Source: Platanthera guangdongensis (lineage: Eukaryota; Streptophyta; Magnoliopsida; Asparagales; Orchidaceae). Taken from it: DNA of 64,000 nucleotides. The stretch spans positions 105,967,213 to 106,031,212 of the forward strand of contig CM077163.1 in assembly GCA_039583875.1 (NCBI GenBank), written 5' to 3'. Each line of letters opens with the position of its first letter. The first letter of the stretch is position 1. The position numbers and the translations under genes are program-made. The notes below the pieces were generated by a model. That model was not told the origin of the DNA and did no database searches. It saw only the letters and a list, made by a program, of their open reading frames with translations. This document shows, piece by piece, positions 1 through 11,245 of the stretch.

Positions 1-2
1 TA

Positions 3-2570
3 CACTCAACCGAAATAAGAGAATGGGTGTACACTGCCACCGTTTCTGAAGACGGAAATCTGACAGGACATATTAGAAACACTGCAGTTTCCCTGTCTCC
101 AGCAGTACTCTATGAAATTTTTGGACTGATCAATGGTGAAGACAACTTGGAAATGGACGCTGAGGAATATTCTGATATGTTGAAAGTAATGGGTTTCTCC
201 GGCAGCAGCCCTAATAAGCTTATGAAGAAGCAACTGTCTGCCGCCTATCAATTTTTGGCCGACATTGTAGCAAAAATTCTGATGGGCAAGCACTCGGCAC
301 ATGACTATATCACTCGCCATCAATTCCTGATTATGTGCGCAGTGCTCAACAAATGACAGGTCGATTGGGGCATGGTCTTCTTTGACCTAATCAAGAAGAA
401 AACAAGCAAGAAGGAAGTCTACTACGGCAGAATCCTGGAAATTTTCCTCCAGGAAAAGGCCAGTGAATGTTTGGTCTCCCCGACCATATTCATCAATGCC
501 AGCAAGCGCCTCACCTGCTCCTTGTTTGGTAGATGGGAGAGGACAATCACCAAACCCTCCACGGGTTCCTCCTCCTCCATCAATGCTTCTGAGAGCACAA
601 GGACCGTCAAGGTCACTCCCCACCCTGATACTGAAGAGGCCCTTCCACCTCCCAAATCTCTTCTCACTCCTCCTGCACCTCACTTGACTCCACCCCAACA
701 TCATTCTCCACCGCTTGATCTTGCACATATCCCTACACCTCCAGTTTCCCCCACTGAAACTCATATTCCCTCACCTCCTCAATCCCCTCTTCCCCCACAC
801 CTATCCACTATTCCATCCTACACCATACCCACTGAACCACACACTGTTCTCCCTCCATTATCCCCTCCCCATATTCTTCCTTCCTCCTCTGCTTCTATCT
901 CCTCCACCATTCCCTCCATCATCTCTCTTCTGACTCCTCTCATTCAAGCACTCATCACAGAGGCCATTACACCTCTAGTGAATTCCATTAATTCTTTATC
1001 TGCACAAATCACAGCCCTTTCTGCTGCTCCCTCTTCATTCAGGGGCCTGGCTCCAGGTTCTCCTGAACCCAGGCAGGGGGAGATGCTCCATGATGAAGCT
1101 GGTGCAGCAGCTGCAGAGGTTGATACAGTTGATATAGATACAGTTGATACTGCAGATCCAATTTTTGATACTACAGATATAGTTGATATAGTGCTTGATA
1201 ATGTAGTTGCAGTTACAGATACAGCAATTGATTTTATTCAATTTATGGACACTGACATTAGCTTTGATGAGTCAGTAGATATAATAACAACTGCTAGTGA
1301 TTTCATTATACATCCCACAGTTAATTTATCTGAGTTACTTCATACCTTTGATTCTGTACATATGAAGTTTCCTTCAGCAGAGGTTGCTAAGCAATATTTG
1401 GCTATTGTCCAGTATACCTCTCCAGCCAGTCCAGCAGTTGCCAAGCAACTTTGTGACACCTTTGCTGCTCCTACTGCTGTTCCAATTCCTGTGTCTATTC
1501 TAAACATCTACTCTATCCCAGATTTTGTCATGGATGATTCTCCCATGCCTGATCTGGATGAGCTCATTCTGGCAGGCATTGAAGAAGAGAAAAAGGCAGC
1601 AGCTGAAATCTCTGTCTCTACTGCTGTTGAACCCTCACCCTCTGAACCTTCTATCCCCCCTCAAGAAAAACCTCTTGTCATTCCTGATGAAACCCTGAGG
1701 AAGTTGAATGCTCTGTATAATAATCCTCAGAGTTCAGGTTCTGATGATGATGATGATGATGAATCAGATGAGGAGGCTGCTAAAAAGAAAAAGAAGTTGC
1801 TTTCTAAGAAAAGGAAGGCTCCTCCTCCTCCTGCTCCCAATCCTAATCCCACTGCAGACACTCCATACTATATTCTGCATAATGTTGCTCCTTACAAAGG
1901 GATGCTTGCATGGATGTGGCTATCAAAGAACCAGCAAAAAGAGAAGAAGAGGAGTAGGAGATACTCTCCTCGCCCAGTTCATAGATACGGAAAGGATCCT
2001 CCTCCTCCTCCTCCTCCAGCAGCAGGTGCCTCTGGCTCTGGCACTCAGAGATCTGCCCATATTCAAACTTATCAGAGACAATCAGGGAGATCTTCTGGTG
2101 CTAGTCAGCCAAGGCCACCATCTTCAGGCAGACAACACCACCAACAACAGCGGCAGCAACACCAGGAATCTAAGGAACATGAAGCTGAAAGGCCCTATTC
2201 TCCTCCTGAAGATCTAGAAACAGCCAACACAGCCAGAATGGCAAGGTTCCAAGAGATCATTGGCTTATCTCTAATCAACAAAGCTAAAGCTGAAGGCAAT
2301 GACACAACAGACTTAACTACTATATCTCAGTACAGGAGAGATGAGCTAAAGAGATTTGGGAAAGCAAACAAGCTACTTAATGTTGATGAGTACATGCATC
2401 TTCACCCAGAAGCAGTTTTCCCCAGAGCCACTTCACTGAACATTATAGGGGCAGCTGACATGACTATGACCAAGGCTCAAACTTCAGATCCCAATAGGGA
2501 AATCATTTTCAAAAAGCCAGGAGATAAAGCACCAGAAGACAAGCTAAAACAGAAGAAGACAGAGAAGTAA
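3..2570 (+). pseudogene. Third ORF of element A, 'putative plant transposon protein' type, one in-frame stop
   Basis: The frame is open from the left edge, is cut by a TGA at 354-356, and resumes in the same frame to a stop at 2570. The first ~150 codons resemble the N-terminal domain of the equivalent ORF in element S (34791-36845), especially around the blocks HDYITRHQFLIMCAVL and VDWGMVFFDLI. After this come a proline-rich tract (nt ~640-900), an Asp/Thr/Val-rich stretch (nt ~1115-1260), an Asp/Glu run (nt ~1741-1775), a lysine-rich nuclear-localisation-like run (nt ~1780-1820), a Gln/His-rich segment (nt ~2130-2170) and a basic C-terminus. No protease, integrase, RT or RNase H motif is present. 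The function of this family is unknown; nuclear or DNA binding is only a guess from the basic runs. The true start is outside the window. Confidence 0.7.
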
Positions 2571-2747
2571 TTTTGTGGTTATTTCATTTCTGCTTCTATT
2601 TCAGACTATTTCTTGCATTAAAACAAAGCCTGTAGGTATATATATGTCTGATGCATGTGTTGTAAATTCTCTGCCAGATATATCTCTTAATTTTTCTTTG
2701 TATTTCTGTTTGTTCTTTGCTTGGAGTCTCTATTAGTGACCTCACCC

Positions 2748-2761
2748 AAATAGGGGGAGAT
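2748..2761 (+). other. Polypurine tract of element A
   Basis: AAATAGGGGGAGAT directly precedes the TGTTGG start of the LTR. The same tract occurs on the minus strand next to the 3' LTR of element S (33861-33874), which fixes both LTR boundaries. It is the expected primer for plus-strand DNA synthesis. Confidence 0.85.
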
Positions 2762-4736
2762 TGTTGGATCCCTAGTTGATTTGGGCTAGGTCCACTGACT
2801 TAGGATGTGACCCATCATGTATAGTCTGGGTCAAGTTTTTGTCTTAGAGTCTAGGACAGTCCTCTATCTCAACTTCAGATGGACCAGCCTTCCTCAAGAC
2901 CATCAGGAACTCCAGATCTATCAGTTTTTCAGACTAAGTGAAATGAGTTCGACGTTCGTCGAACTCAGCTCGACGAAGGGAGTTCTGCGCTCGACGATCG
3001 TGAGACAATTCGTAGTGCTGAGCTCGACGAACTATGTTCTTTGCTCGACGATCACCGGGATTCTACCTCAAGCTTATCAGGACTACTTCAGAATTTCTCT
3101 AAGTCTAGCTTCATGCTTCGGTCGACGAATTATATTCTGAGCTCGACGAACTTGGACCTCAAGTTCACAGCTTCTCAGGTCGACGAACGCTAATCTCTCC
3201 TCGACGATTTTCATACTCAGAGAATCTGTGTCGACACTTAGGGTTTGAGTCGACACCAGATGATTTGTGTCGACACCAGGATTTCAGTCGACACCAGATT
3301 GTGTCGACACCAGGATTTCAGTCGACACCAGCTTGTGTCGACACCAGGATTTCAGTCGACACCAGCTTATGTCGACACCAGGATTTCAGTCGACACCACC
3401 TTATGTCGACACCAGGGGATTTGTGTCGACACCAAAATCAATCTGTCGACACCAATTTGTGTCGACACAACATTTCAGCAGATGCAGAGTATTTCGTCTT
3501 AGTCTAGAACTTTTCTCAGGTCGATGAATTTGGTTCTCAGCTCGACGAATTTAGTTCTCTGCTCAACGAATAATGTTTGTCTGATATTGAAGATTGTCTG
3601 TTCAACAAATGAAGACTGTCAGCTCGACGAACTCAGGCTCAGCTCGACGAACTCAAAACTCAGTTCGACGAATTATGTTCTTCGGTCGACGATTCCAGAC
3701 TAGGTCTTCTTCCGTTCCTGTCTTATTCCATGGCGCTGATTCCTGAACATTTAATGGCAGTTCTTCCCAGAATACTACCGTTAGAATGCGAAGTTAATCC
3801 TGGATTATTACACACCATTTTCCCATGGAAACAGTTGGGGAAATAATTAATTGCTACTTCCTTTCCAGGCTGTCTGCCATTACTGCTCTATATTCAAAAT
3901 TCGAATGTTTCTTATGAGACATTGAGAGATTCAGAAAGAGTGAGTAATACAGAGATATACAATAATAAAACAAAAAGGCAGACAGTGATTCAGACAACAC
4001 AGAAAAAGGAATTCATTCTTGGCCCAGAGAGAAACTGATCAAGAAGAAGAAGAAGAACACTACATCAATATCAAGAGTCTTCTTCATCTGCTTTTACTCA
4101 GGATAACTTCAAAGACAATACATTCATATCAGTCACAAGAAGTTCCTGGAGACTTTATCTGGACCTGGAATTCTAGGTCTTTGAAGACCTATCACCCTGA
4201 AGCAGTGCTCCAGCATTCTTCCTGATTCATTCTACATCCCATGGGGAGCAAAGCTGCTAAACAACAATCCACAAGTCTTCTCATTTGACTTGAGAAAGAG
4301 AAGACATCATCACCCTCTCACTCCACCTCTGTACAGGGTTTTAATTCCCTTCAAAATTATTCTGGTTGCAAGTCTCCCTCCAAAAGACTTGAGGGTTTGG
4401 TTTTTGGGAACCTAATCAAAACCCCATTGGTGCCAGGACACCTGATCAACCCCTTCCTGCAGTGGATTCCTACCATGGTGGTAGAAGAGTGGACTACCCA
4501 GATTTGGGGAACCACTATAAAATTCTTGTGTCGTCTGGTTGCTTTCTTTTCCTTTTTGTTTTCTGGCCTTGCTCTGTGAATGTGCTGTGATTAGATAGTT
4601 GCTGCATCTTGGTTTATTATATTTGCTTCCTTGCACACTCACCTAAAATACAACAACAGTTGTAAAAGTTTTAAAATCACCAACATACTCTATTCACCCC
4701 CCCCCCCCCTCTAGAGTATATCTGATCTAACTAACA
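2762..4736 (+). repeat. 3' LTR of element A (1975 bp)
   Basis: The LTR starts TGTTGGATCC after the polypurine tract and ends with a C-run (4697-4709), a short ctctagag segment and ctaaca at 4736. The far end matches the organisation of the S LTR, which also has a 'tattcacccccc...ctctag' block just inside its terminus. The U3 part holds a dense array of TCGACGAA and GTGTCGACAC-type motifs. Short ORFs here (for example 3245-3527) are translations of that array and are not genes. Confidence 0.8.
2946..3700. repeat. Array of TCGAC-centred short motifs in the A LTR
   Basis: Two motif types are interleaved in blocks. About 2946-3220 and 3520-3700 carry many copies of (g)ctcgacgaa or ctcgacga, with the reverse form ttcgtcgaa near 2953. 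The middle block 3225-3475 carries about 14 copies of tgtcgacacc, alternating 'tgtgtcgacaccagg' with 'cagtcgacaccag'. Every unit contains TCGAC, and spacing is 15-35 bp and irregular. This is not a microsatellite or a fixed-period satellite. Confidence 0.85.
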
Positions 4737-4764
4737 CATTCAGGTAGTATCAATCATACCTCCT

Positions 4765-6289
4765 GAACTTTCACTCCAGTTTCTTGTCATAAGTAGAGCC
4801 CAAAAAGATTGAAGAGGCAAATAGGGATCAGTTTTGTATTGTAGCTATGCAAGAAGAACTTCATCGGTTTAAGAGGTGTAAGGTCTGGAAGCTTGTCGCA
4901 AGACCACAAGAACATAATGTGATTGGAACTAAGTGGATCTATAAGAATAAACTTGATGAAAATGACATTATAACCAAGAACAAAGCTAGATTTATAGCTC
5001 AGGGGTATAGACAGGAATAAGGTATTGACTTTGATCAAACCTTTGACCCTGTAGCAAGATTAAAAGCGATCAGACTATTCCTTGCATATGCTGCATACCA
5101 AGGATTTAGAGTCTATCAGATGGATGTGAAGTCAGTTTTCATAAATGGGGACTTGAAAGAAGAAGTCTATGTTGAACAACCTCCAGGTTTAGTTGTTCCT
5201 AACCATTCTAATTTTGTTTATAAACTTAGGAAAGTTTTATATGAGTTGAAACAAGCTCCTAGAGCATTGTATAAAATCCTCTCTAGCTTTCTCATTGAGA
5301 ATAAATTCTCAAGGGGGAAAATAGACAAGACTCTATTTCTAAGGGAATCCAAGGGCAAGATCATCCTTGTACAGATATATGTTGATGACATTATATTTGG
5401 ATATACTGCTGATAACCTTTGCATAAAGTTTGCCAAACTTATATAAGGGAAGTTTGAGCAGTATGGGTGAACTTAAGTTCTTCCCGGGTTTACAAGTAAG
5501 ACAGAATGAAAATGGATTATCTATCTCAGTCTAAGTTTACTAGGGAATTGATTAAGAAATTTGGTATGGAGAATGCCTCCATCACGAAAACTTTCATGGG
5601 ATTAATTATGTCATTAGACAAAGATGAGATATGGAAGCTTGTTGATCAAACTTTGTATAGAGGGATAATTGGCTCCATTTTATACCTAACTGCTAGTAGG
5701 GCAGACATTATGTATGCTACATATGTCTGTGCTAGATATCAGACATGCCCTGAAGAATTTTATTACTCAGCAGCTAAAAGAATTTTGAGATATCTAAAGG
5801 GCACACCAGATCTTGCCCTTTGGTACCCTAAGTATAGGGATTTTGAACTAAGAGGCTTTTTAGATACAGACTTTGCAGGCTGCAGAGAGTACATGAAAAA
5901 CACATCGGGCTCCTATCAGTTTCTGGGAAAAATACTAGTATCATGGAGTTGCAAGAAGCAAACAAATGTTTCTATTTCTACTGAAAAATCAGAATTTATA
6001 GTTGCAGTGAGCTGCTGTGCACAATTATTGTGGATACATCATCAACTTCAGGTTATAACATTCAGTTAAGTAGAACTTCTTTATTCTATGTCTCTACTAC
6101 GGCCATATCTATAGTTATAAATCCCGTCTCACATAGCAGGACTAAGAACATTGAGATTAGATATTATTTTATAAGAGAGCATGCAGAATGTAAGGATATT
6201 AGTATTGAATTTGTCCCAACAGACAAGCAAGTGGCTGATGTTTTCACGAAGCTACTAGATGAAGCAAAGTTCAACACCTTCAAGTTTTA
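4765..6289 (+). pseudogene. Copia pol remnant of B: reverse transcriptase and RNase H
   Basis: Translation in steps gives the copia RT start (MQEELHRFKR, IGTKWIYKNK), then YQMDVKSVFINGD, the catalytic YVDD at 5378-5389, and an RNase H region with LRGFLDTDFAGCRE and SRTKNIEIRYYFIRE. Breaks seen are an in-frame TAA in the GYRQE block near 5018, a stop near 5444 followed by frame change before 'GELKFF', and a further frame change near 6060. The RNase H region ends at 6289. Protease and integrase are absent. Closest relatives in the window are F (62354-63951) and S (37428-38700). Confidence 0.85.
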
Positions 6290-6789
6290 GTTGGGTATGT
6301 TGAACATGATGTAGCTTCAGTTGCTCTTCATGTTGTTTTGTTGCATGAACTACATCAACTTGTAGGTTGTGAAGACCAGAAAATAGTATCATGGCTAGAA
6401 TGTCCAAGGTCTTGGTTGAAGATGCTCTTGTCGAGGTGGAGCAAGTTCAGCACTAGTTGATTATCTATCATCATAAAAGGGAGAAGATAATCACAAATGG
6501 CTAGCTTCTCCCTCTGTCTGAAGAAGTCAAAAGGGGGAGAAGGCTAAGGTGACTAGGTGTCAATGCAACAAAATAGGGGGAGCAGGTGGTATTATAATAC
6601 AAGGGGAAAAGGAACCTTGCAGCAAATCAGGGGGAGTAAGTGATGCTAACTACACTAACAGAAAAATGGGAGAGTGGTAACTCTTAACTATCTTATGTTA
6701 TAATTTGGTGTATAATGTTAATGTATATGTTAGTGTATATCATTGATAAAGGTCAAGTGGTGTTTTGACATCTTCAAATATGAGGAGAT
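6290..6789 (+). other. 3' untranslated region and polypurine tracts of B
   Basis: This stretch is non-coding. It contains repeated purine tracts (aaaagggggaga near 6530, aaataggggga near 6570, aatcagggggag near 6625) and a final tract AAATATGAGGAGAT at 6776-6789 immediately before the LTR. Multiple polypurine tracts upstream of the 3' LTR are a described Sirevirus trait. Confidence 0.65.
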
Positions 6790-6989
6790 TCTTGGGTCCA
6801 TTGATACCAATGTCTCGAATTTGTAAGAAGTCAGACAAGTCAATAGTATACACAAAGTTGTATTTAATGTAAGTTTAAGTTCATGCATGCAGGTTAGTCT
6901 ATGTCATATTGATTGGACAAGTGGTACAAGTGACATTGACAGGTGGACTCAAAAAAGCTGACTTGAAAGGCAGGAAATTGCCTAAATCC

Positions 6990-8085
6990 ACAGGCATTAA
7001 GTGAAGCAAGCTCACTCAACGCCAGATGAACCAAAAGCCAGTGACAGGGAAGAAAAATTTTTAAGTCCACAGGTGTTGAGTGAAGCCAGTTGACTCAATG
7101 CCATACAGCTAATAGTGCTAAGAAAGGGAAGGTAGTTAAGGCATTAAGTGTCGGCAAGGTAGAAAATTGTCTAAGTCCATAGGCGTTGAGTGAAGTCAAC
7201 TGACTCAACGCCATATAGCCAAAAGAGTTGAGTCATGCTATTTCTATCAAAGCCATAGAAGAAAGAGACAGAAAATTGGTTAAGTTCAGAAGTGTTGAGT
7301 GAAGCTTGACCACTCAACACCTTTCTAGTTTTGTCAAAGACAAAGCAAATCTGTCATAGAAAATTAGTTAAGCTAAGAAGCGTTGAGTGAAGCTTGATCA
7401 CTTAATGCCATGCGTATTCAGTCAAAGCGTTGGAAGAAAGACAAAAAATTTTGTCTAAGTACAATAGAGTTGAGTGAAGTCAGCTCAGTCAATGCCAAAG
7501 GAAGAAAGCATTGAGTGTAGTCAACACACTCAACGCCTTCATGTAGAGGAGAATTTTCTAAGTCTAGAAATGTTGACTGTAGTCAACACACTCAATGCCT
7601 TCATGCAGAGCATAATTTATATAAGTCCAGAATCGTTGATTGTAGTCAGCACACTCAACGCCTTCATACAGAGCAGAATTTTTCTAAGTCCAAAATTGTT
7701 GAGTGTAGTCAACACACTCAATGCCTTCATGCAGAGTAGAATTTTTCTAAGTCCAGAATCATTGAGTGTAGTAAACAAACTCAACTCCTTCATACAAAGC
7801 AAAATTTTTCTAAGTCCAGAATCGTTGAATGAAGCCAGTTCACTCAACTCTCTCAACGCCAAGGATGCAGAAAGGGCTGAAGTTCAAGCTAAGACAAAAA
7901 GCATTGAGTGAAGCTTATACACTCAACACACTCAATGCCTAGACAAGCTGAGGAGTTTACTAAGTTAAAAAGCGTTGAGTGGAGTTTACTCACTCAATGC
8001 CTAGCAAAGCAGGAAATTTTCTAAGTCCAGATTCGTTGAGTAAGGCTTTTTCACTCAACGCACTCAATGCTTGGGTAGTTGTCTG
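6990..8085. repeat. Array of GCGTTGAGTG / CACTCAACGC inverted repeats in the B LTR
   Basis: About fifteen units are spaced 60-80 bp. Each has a direct half (gcgttgagtg or a variant) and, 10-20 bp later, its inverted half (cactcaacgcc), preceded by a conserved 'ttttctaagtccag' linker. Many units are imperfect at the CpG (tcattg, actcaatg). The ORFs at 7474-7911 (+) and 7617-7862 (-) are translations of this array and not genes. Confidence 0.85.
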
Positions 8086-8270
8086 AAATGTTTTAAGTCC
8101 AGAATGGCTGATGTCAATAAAGTGAACAAAAAGTCAACAAAGTTCAAAATGACTAAGGAAGAGCTGTAACTCATTACTAACATCGGCGTCAGTCTCATTC
8201 TATATAACTAAGTATATAATCTGTCGTTGAAGCAATGACACGTGTCAATCATCTCGCTGGATGACGAGAT

Positions 8271-8278
8271 TATAAATA
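8271..8278 (+). promoter_or_regulatory. TATA box of the B LTR
   Basis: TATAAATA lies just downstream of the dyad array, and a palindromic G-box-like ACACGTGT lies about 30 bp upstream (8239-8246). The position is as expected for a U3 promoter, with transcription to the right. Confidence 0.6.
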
Positions 8279-9364
8279 GAGGATGAGATCTAGATCAAAT
8301 TAACTTACTAAGGGATCAATTTATTTCAAAAAAGAGTAGTGGGACATCATATTCTTTCCCCACCATTGTTGTAGAGACAAGAACATTAGTTTGATGAATT
8401 TGAAGGGTCTCTGAGTTAGCTGCTACAATCAACATCGGCAACAGCAAGATCCAAGAATTTCTCTGAGGAAGAAGAATCATCCAAGGCCAGCCCTAGCAGA
8501 AGTTGCTTCAAGATCCAGTCCAAGCCAAAATTGAAGATCAATCTCTTGATTTATGAAGAAGAGGTAGACCATTCTGTGATCTACAAAATAGGTTAGCTGA
8601 TTGAAGATCTTTCTTCTCTCTCCTTCATCAACAGAATCAGAATCAAAGTTCTGAGATTACTTCTAGTACAAACAACAGATTCTTGATGAACATCAACCTT
8701 ATTGCTGTGAAGAAGATAGGGCTGAGATTCACTCAGCTCAGGATGCAATTAAATCACTGATTAATTTCTGTTGAGTCAAATCGATATTTCTATTAAACTT
8801 CTATAGCATCTATTGAAGATCTGTGTTGTAAGCCTAGTTTATAAAGGCTGAGAGTTAGATCTGGTGAGACCTGTGTTGTAAGCCTAAGTTATAAAGGCTG
8901 AGTGTATGATCTGGTATAGATCTGAGCGGTAGGATCAAGTCTTAGATCTGTATGTGGTAAGGCTATTTTCTCAGCCTTTGTTGTTGGGCATTTGTGCCTG
9001 TGGTAGGTGATCCGCTATTTACTGAGTGGGTTGGCTATGTTCCTGTATTGTAAGTCTCAGTGGAGATTGAGTGATCCTGTGGGATCATGTCGTAATCTCT
9101 AAGGAGCCAAGTTATTGGAGAAGTGCCTTGTCTAACATTCTGTTAGAAAGGTTTGAGGGATAGTGGATGTACTTATACATTGAGGAACCACAATAAATAT
9201 CTGGTGTGTTGTGTGTGAATGTCTTGAAAGCAGAACTAATCAATCACAATAGGACCAAAAACAGTTATAGGCTTAAAGAACTTAAAGAGATTCAAATAGA
9301 CCTTAATAATCCATTCACCTCCCTCTAGGTGATTAGCTACCCTTGTATTCAAAGACTTTCATTT

Positions 9365-10195
9365 ACAGAACTAGGTACTTTGAACTCTGGCTTCTTCACG
9401 GACAAATCATTCTTATGCTACACACGCTTCATATCCTATTCTAAGGAACAGGCCGTATTGACCAAGGTCAGAAAGCCTTGTGTCATCGGATCTGGGAGAA
9501 GCAACCACAAGTCATCTCGTAACCCTTCATAAAATCAATTTGTCCTTCATTCCTCGTCTGCAAACGTAAAACCTGCATAACGTTCCAACCTTGTAAACTC
9601 ATGCAAGTAGTCATATACAAAACTCTCATGATGAGTTAACCTTTGGAACTAATTTTCTATTGCAATCCGCTGTGTAGATGGAAGATATCTTGCAAGATAT
9701 GGTCTCGAGAATGCCTCCATCAAGATCTCAATCAATGGTCGACCAGAAAACTGGTGCAGCTCCAACTCATCAGACCATAGCCTCATCTCTCCCTCTAATA
9801 AGAAGGTAGGTACAATCACTTTATGCCACTCCTTAGTTTCCGTTGTCATCATGGTTCTCTTTATTTTCGAGAAGCCAGTCTTCAACTTGTGTTGGGGTTT
9901 CCAGTACCCGCAAAGTCATCATGTGTTTTAATTGCTTTTCCGTCACTCACCATGTGGCCACTGGCTTAATGACACTTGTTTCACCACCACAAGCTCAACT
10001 ACGCCAACTAGTTCCTAGACTACCGCAAGGGTAGGAGGTTGTACTCGCCCTCCTGGTTGCATATTGATTAATGCGAACACGGCTTCAGCAACTAACCGTA
10101 TCGTTTTCGCAAAAGGAGGACGTGTTGGCACCTTAGTTGGTGTACGACTCTCTGACTTATGCTGAGTTCATTCTGCACTATAGCACTTCTAGTTT
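9365..10195 (-). pseudogene. Remnant C: gypsy (chromovirus-type) gag fragment
   Basis: Minus-strand translation gives pieces parallel to the gag of chromovirus G: an ETKEWHKVIVPTFLLEGE block and a YLARYLPSTQRIAIEN block at 9649-9885, matching EEWQKTTIVAFLLDGE and FLARYLPSAKRIDMDN in G. Flanking DNA at 9370-9500 and 9900-10150 also lines up with the G gag. No LTR, PR or RT of this copy is present. It is a scrap lying between the B LTR and the D-type LTR remnant. Confidence 0.7.
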
Positions 10196-10689
10196 CCTAT
10201 AATCGTAAAACACACAATTAAGCTTCCTTCAATGGAGGTGGCAGAACGGTGGTTAGAGGTGGCTTCCAAACCCTAGAATGAATTCTATGAGTCCCAATTC
10301 ATCTCACTTTGGAAATAAGAAAACAAGACGCCTTTTATATGTCATTTAAAAATAAGCTAGTGCACGACGGTAGGTCTTCATGCATTGATGCGATAGCTAT
10401 CACGTAGAATTAGAAAAATATTCAAAAAGAATATTTTTCGCTTTTTCATGCTTGAATGACGTGGTAGGAAGGTATTGCCTGGCGGTATTCCACTCGTCTC
10501 GACGAACTCGACGATAATTGAGTGGACTAGTGCGGCGCAATAGGAAGGTATCACTAGTGGTGTATCATTGAGATCTGGAAGTGATCAAGCATGTAGTCTC
10601 ACTGCATACACAATATGAGCTTATTAGGGTCGTATATAAGAGCAATTGGAGAATTTGGAGGATTGTATTATGTTGGTCCTACTCATGTG

Positions 10690-11170
10690 ATGAGTGAAGT
10701 ACTAAGCCGGCAGGCATTGAGTGTGTTGAGTCCACTCAGCCAGGCGTCGAGACCATTAGATAATTCGTCGAGTCAAGCGTTTATTCGTTGAGTTGGCATT
10801 GAGTGAGTCGAGACCATTTGATGATTCATCGAGTCAATTGTTGATTCGTCGAGTTTGCATTATGTGTGTCGAGTCCATTTGACAATTCGCCGAGTTAAGT
10901 GTTGATTTTTCGAGCGGGCGTTGAGTGCATCGAGACCATTCGATGATTCATCGATTCAAGTGTTGATTTATCGAGTCTGACATTGAGTGCATTGAGACCA
11001 CTCGACGTTTCGTTGAATCAAGTGTTGATATGTGAGGCGTTGAGAATATTGAGTCCACATGATGATTCAACGAGTTTAATGTTGATTCGTTTAGTAAAGT
11101 GATGTGGTCACTGCAATGCGTTGAGTATGTTGTGTCCACTCGACTATTCATCGAGTCAAGGGTTGATTTG
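10690..11170. repeat. Array of tcgag/ttgag dyads in solo LTR E
   Basis: Units of 45-60 bp repeat the order 'gagtg..tcgagaccattcgatgattcgtcgagtc' with variation. The words GAGTG, TCGAG and CGTCGAG are the same as in the D LTR array (47650-48350), yet they differ from the CGATCGACGAGAATC words in the K LTR, which belongs to the same family as E. Confidence 0.75.
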
Positions 11171-11237
11171 ATGAATTATATTCCATATGTTACAGGTCTG
11201 CCGATAGCGACGACTTCCTACTTTTTATTCCTTTTCG

Positions 11238-11245
11238 TATAAATA
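11238..11245 (+). promoter_or_regulatory. TATA box of solo LTR E
   Basis: TATAAATA is followed about 20 bp later by gttagggttttac. It is collinear with the TATA boxes of the K LTRs (25401-25408 and 32437-32444). Confidence 0.55.

Larger units (their letters stand above)
1..4736 (+). mobile_element. Element A: 3' part of a Sirevirus-like Ty1/copia retrotransposon
   Basis: Order on the plus strand is a long non-pol ORF, a polypurine tract, and a roughly 2-kb LTR opening TGTTGG and closing ctaaca. An extra ORF between pol and the 3' LTR is a known feature of the Sirevirus (SIRE1/Maximus) group, where it is often called env-like or third ORF. Gag, pol and the 5' LTR would lie left of the window. 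The right end abuts a copia pol fragment (element B), so A probably inserted into B. The target duplication cannot be tested because the left end is missing. Confidence 0.8.
4737..9361 (+). mobile_element. Element B: 5'-truncated Ty1/copia (Sirevirus-like) retrotransposon
   Basis: A degenerate RT-RNase H region closely related to the pol of S and F is followed by an RNA-like 3' UTR with several AGGGGGAG tracts, a polypurine tract and a 2.6-kb LTR. The pol start is replaced at 4737 by the end of the A LTR, consistent with A having landed inside B. The 5' remainder would then lie left of the window. No ORF3 is visible between pol and LTR, unlike A and S. Confidence 0.75.
6790..9361 (+). repeat. 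3' LTR of element B (~2.57 kb)
   Basis: The start is placed by the polypurine tract and by alignment of tcttgggtcc with the TGTTGGATCC start of the A LTR; the terminal TG appears mutated to TC. The end is placed at ctttca (9361), after a ctctaggtga block that matches the inner end of the S LTR (ctctaggtgtttag...ctttca). The U3 holds a long array of tgagtg/cactca dyads, followed by a TATA box. Right of 9361 a gypsy gag scrap begins. The end is uncertain by some 10 bp. Confidence 0.65.

Noticed and set aside
4697..4709. C-run at the end of the A LTR as a sequencing artefact
   Set aside because: Similar C or G runs occur at the same LTR position in S (23555 and 42672), so it is a real feature of this LTR type, although the length may be unreliable.
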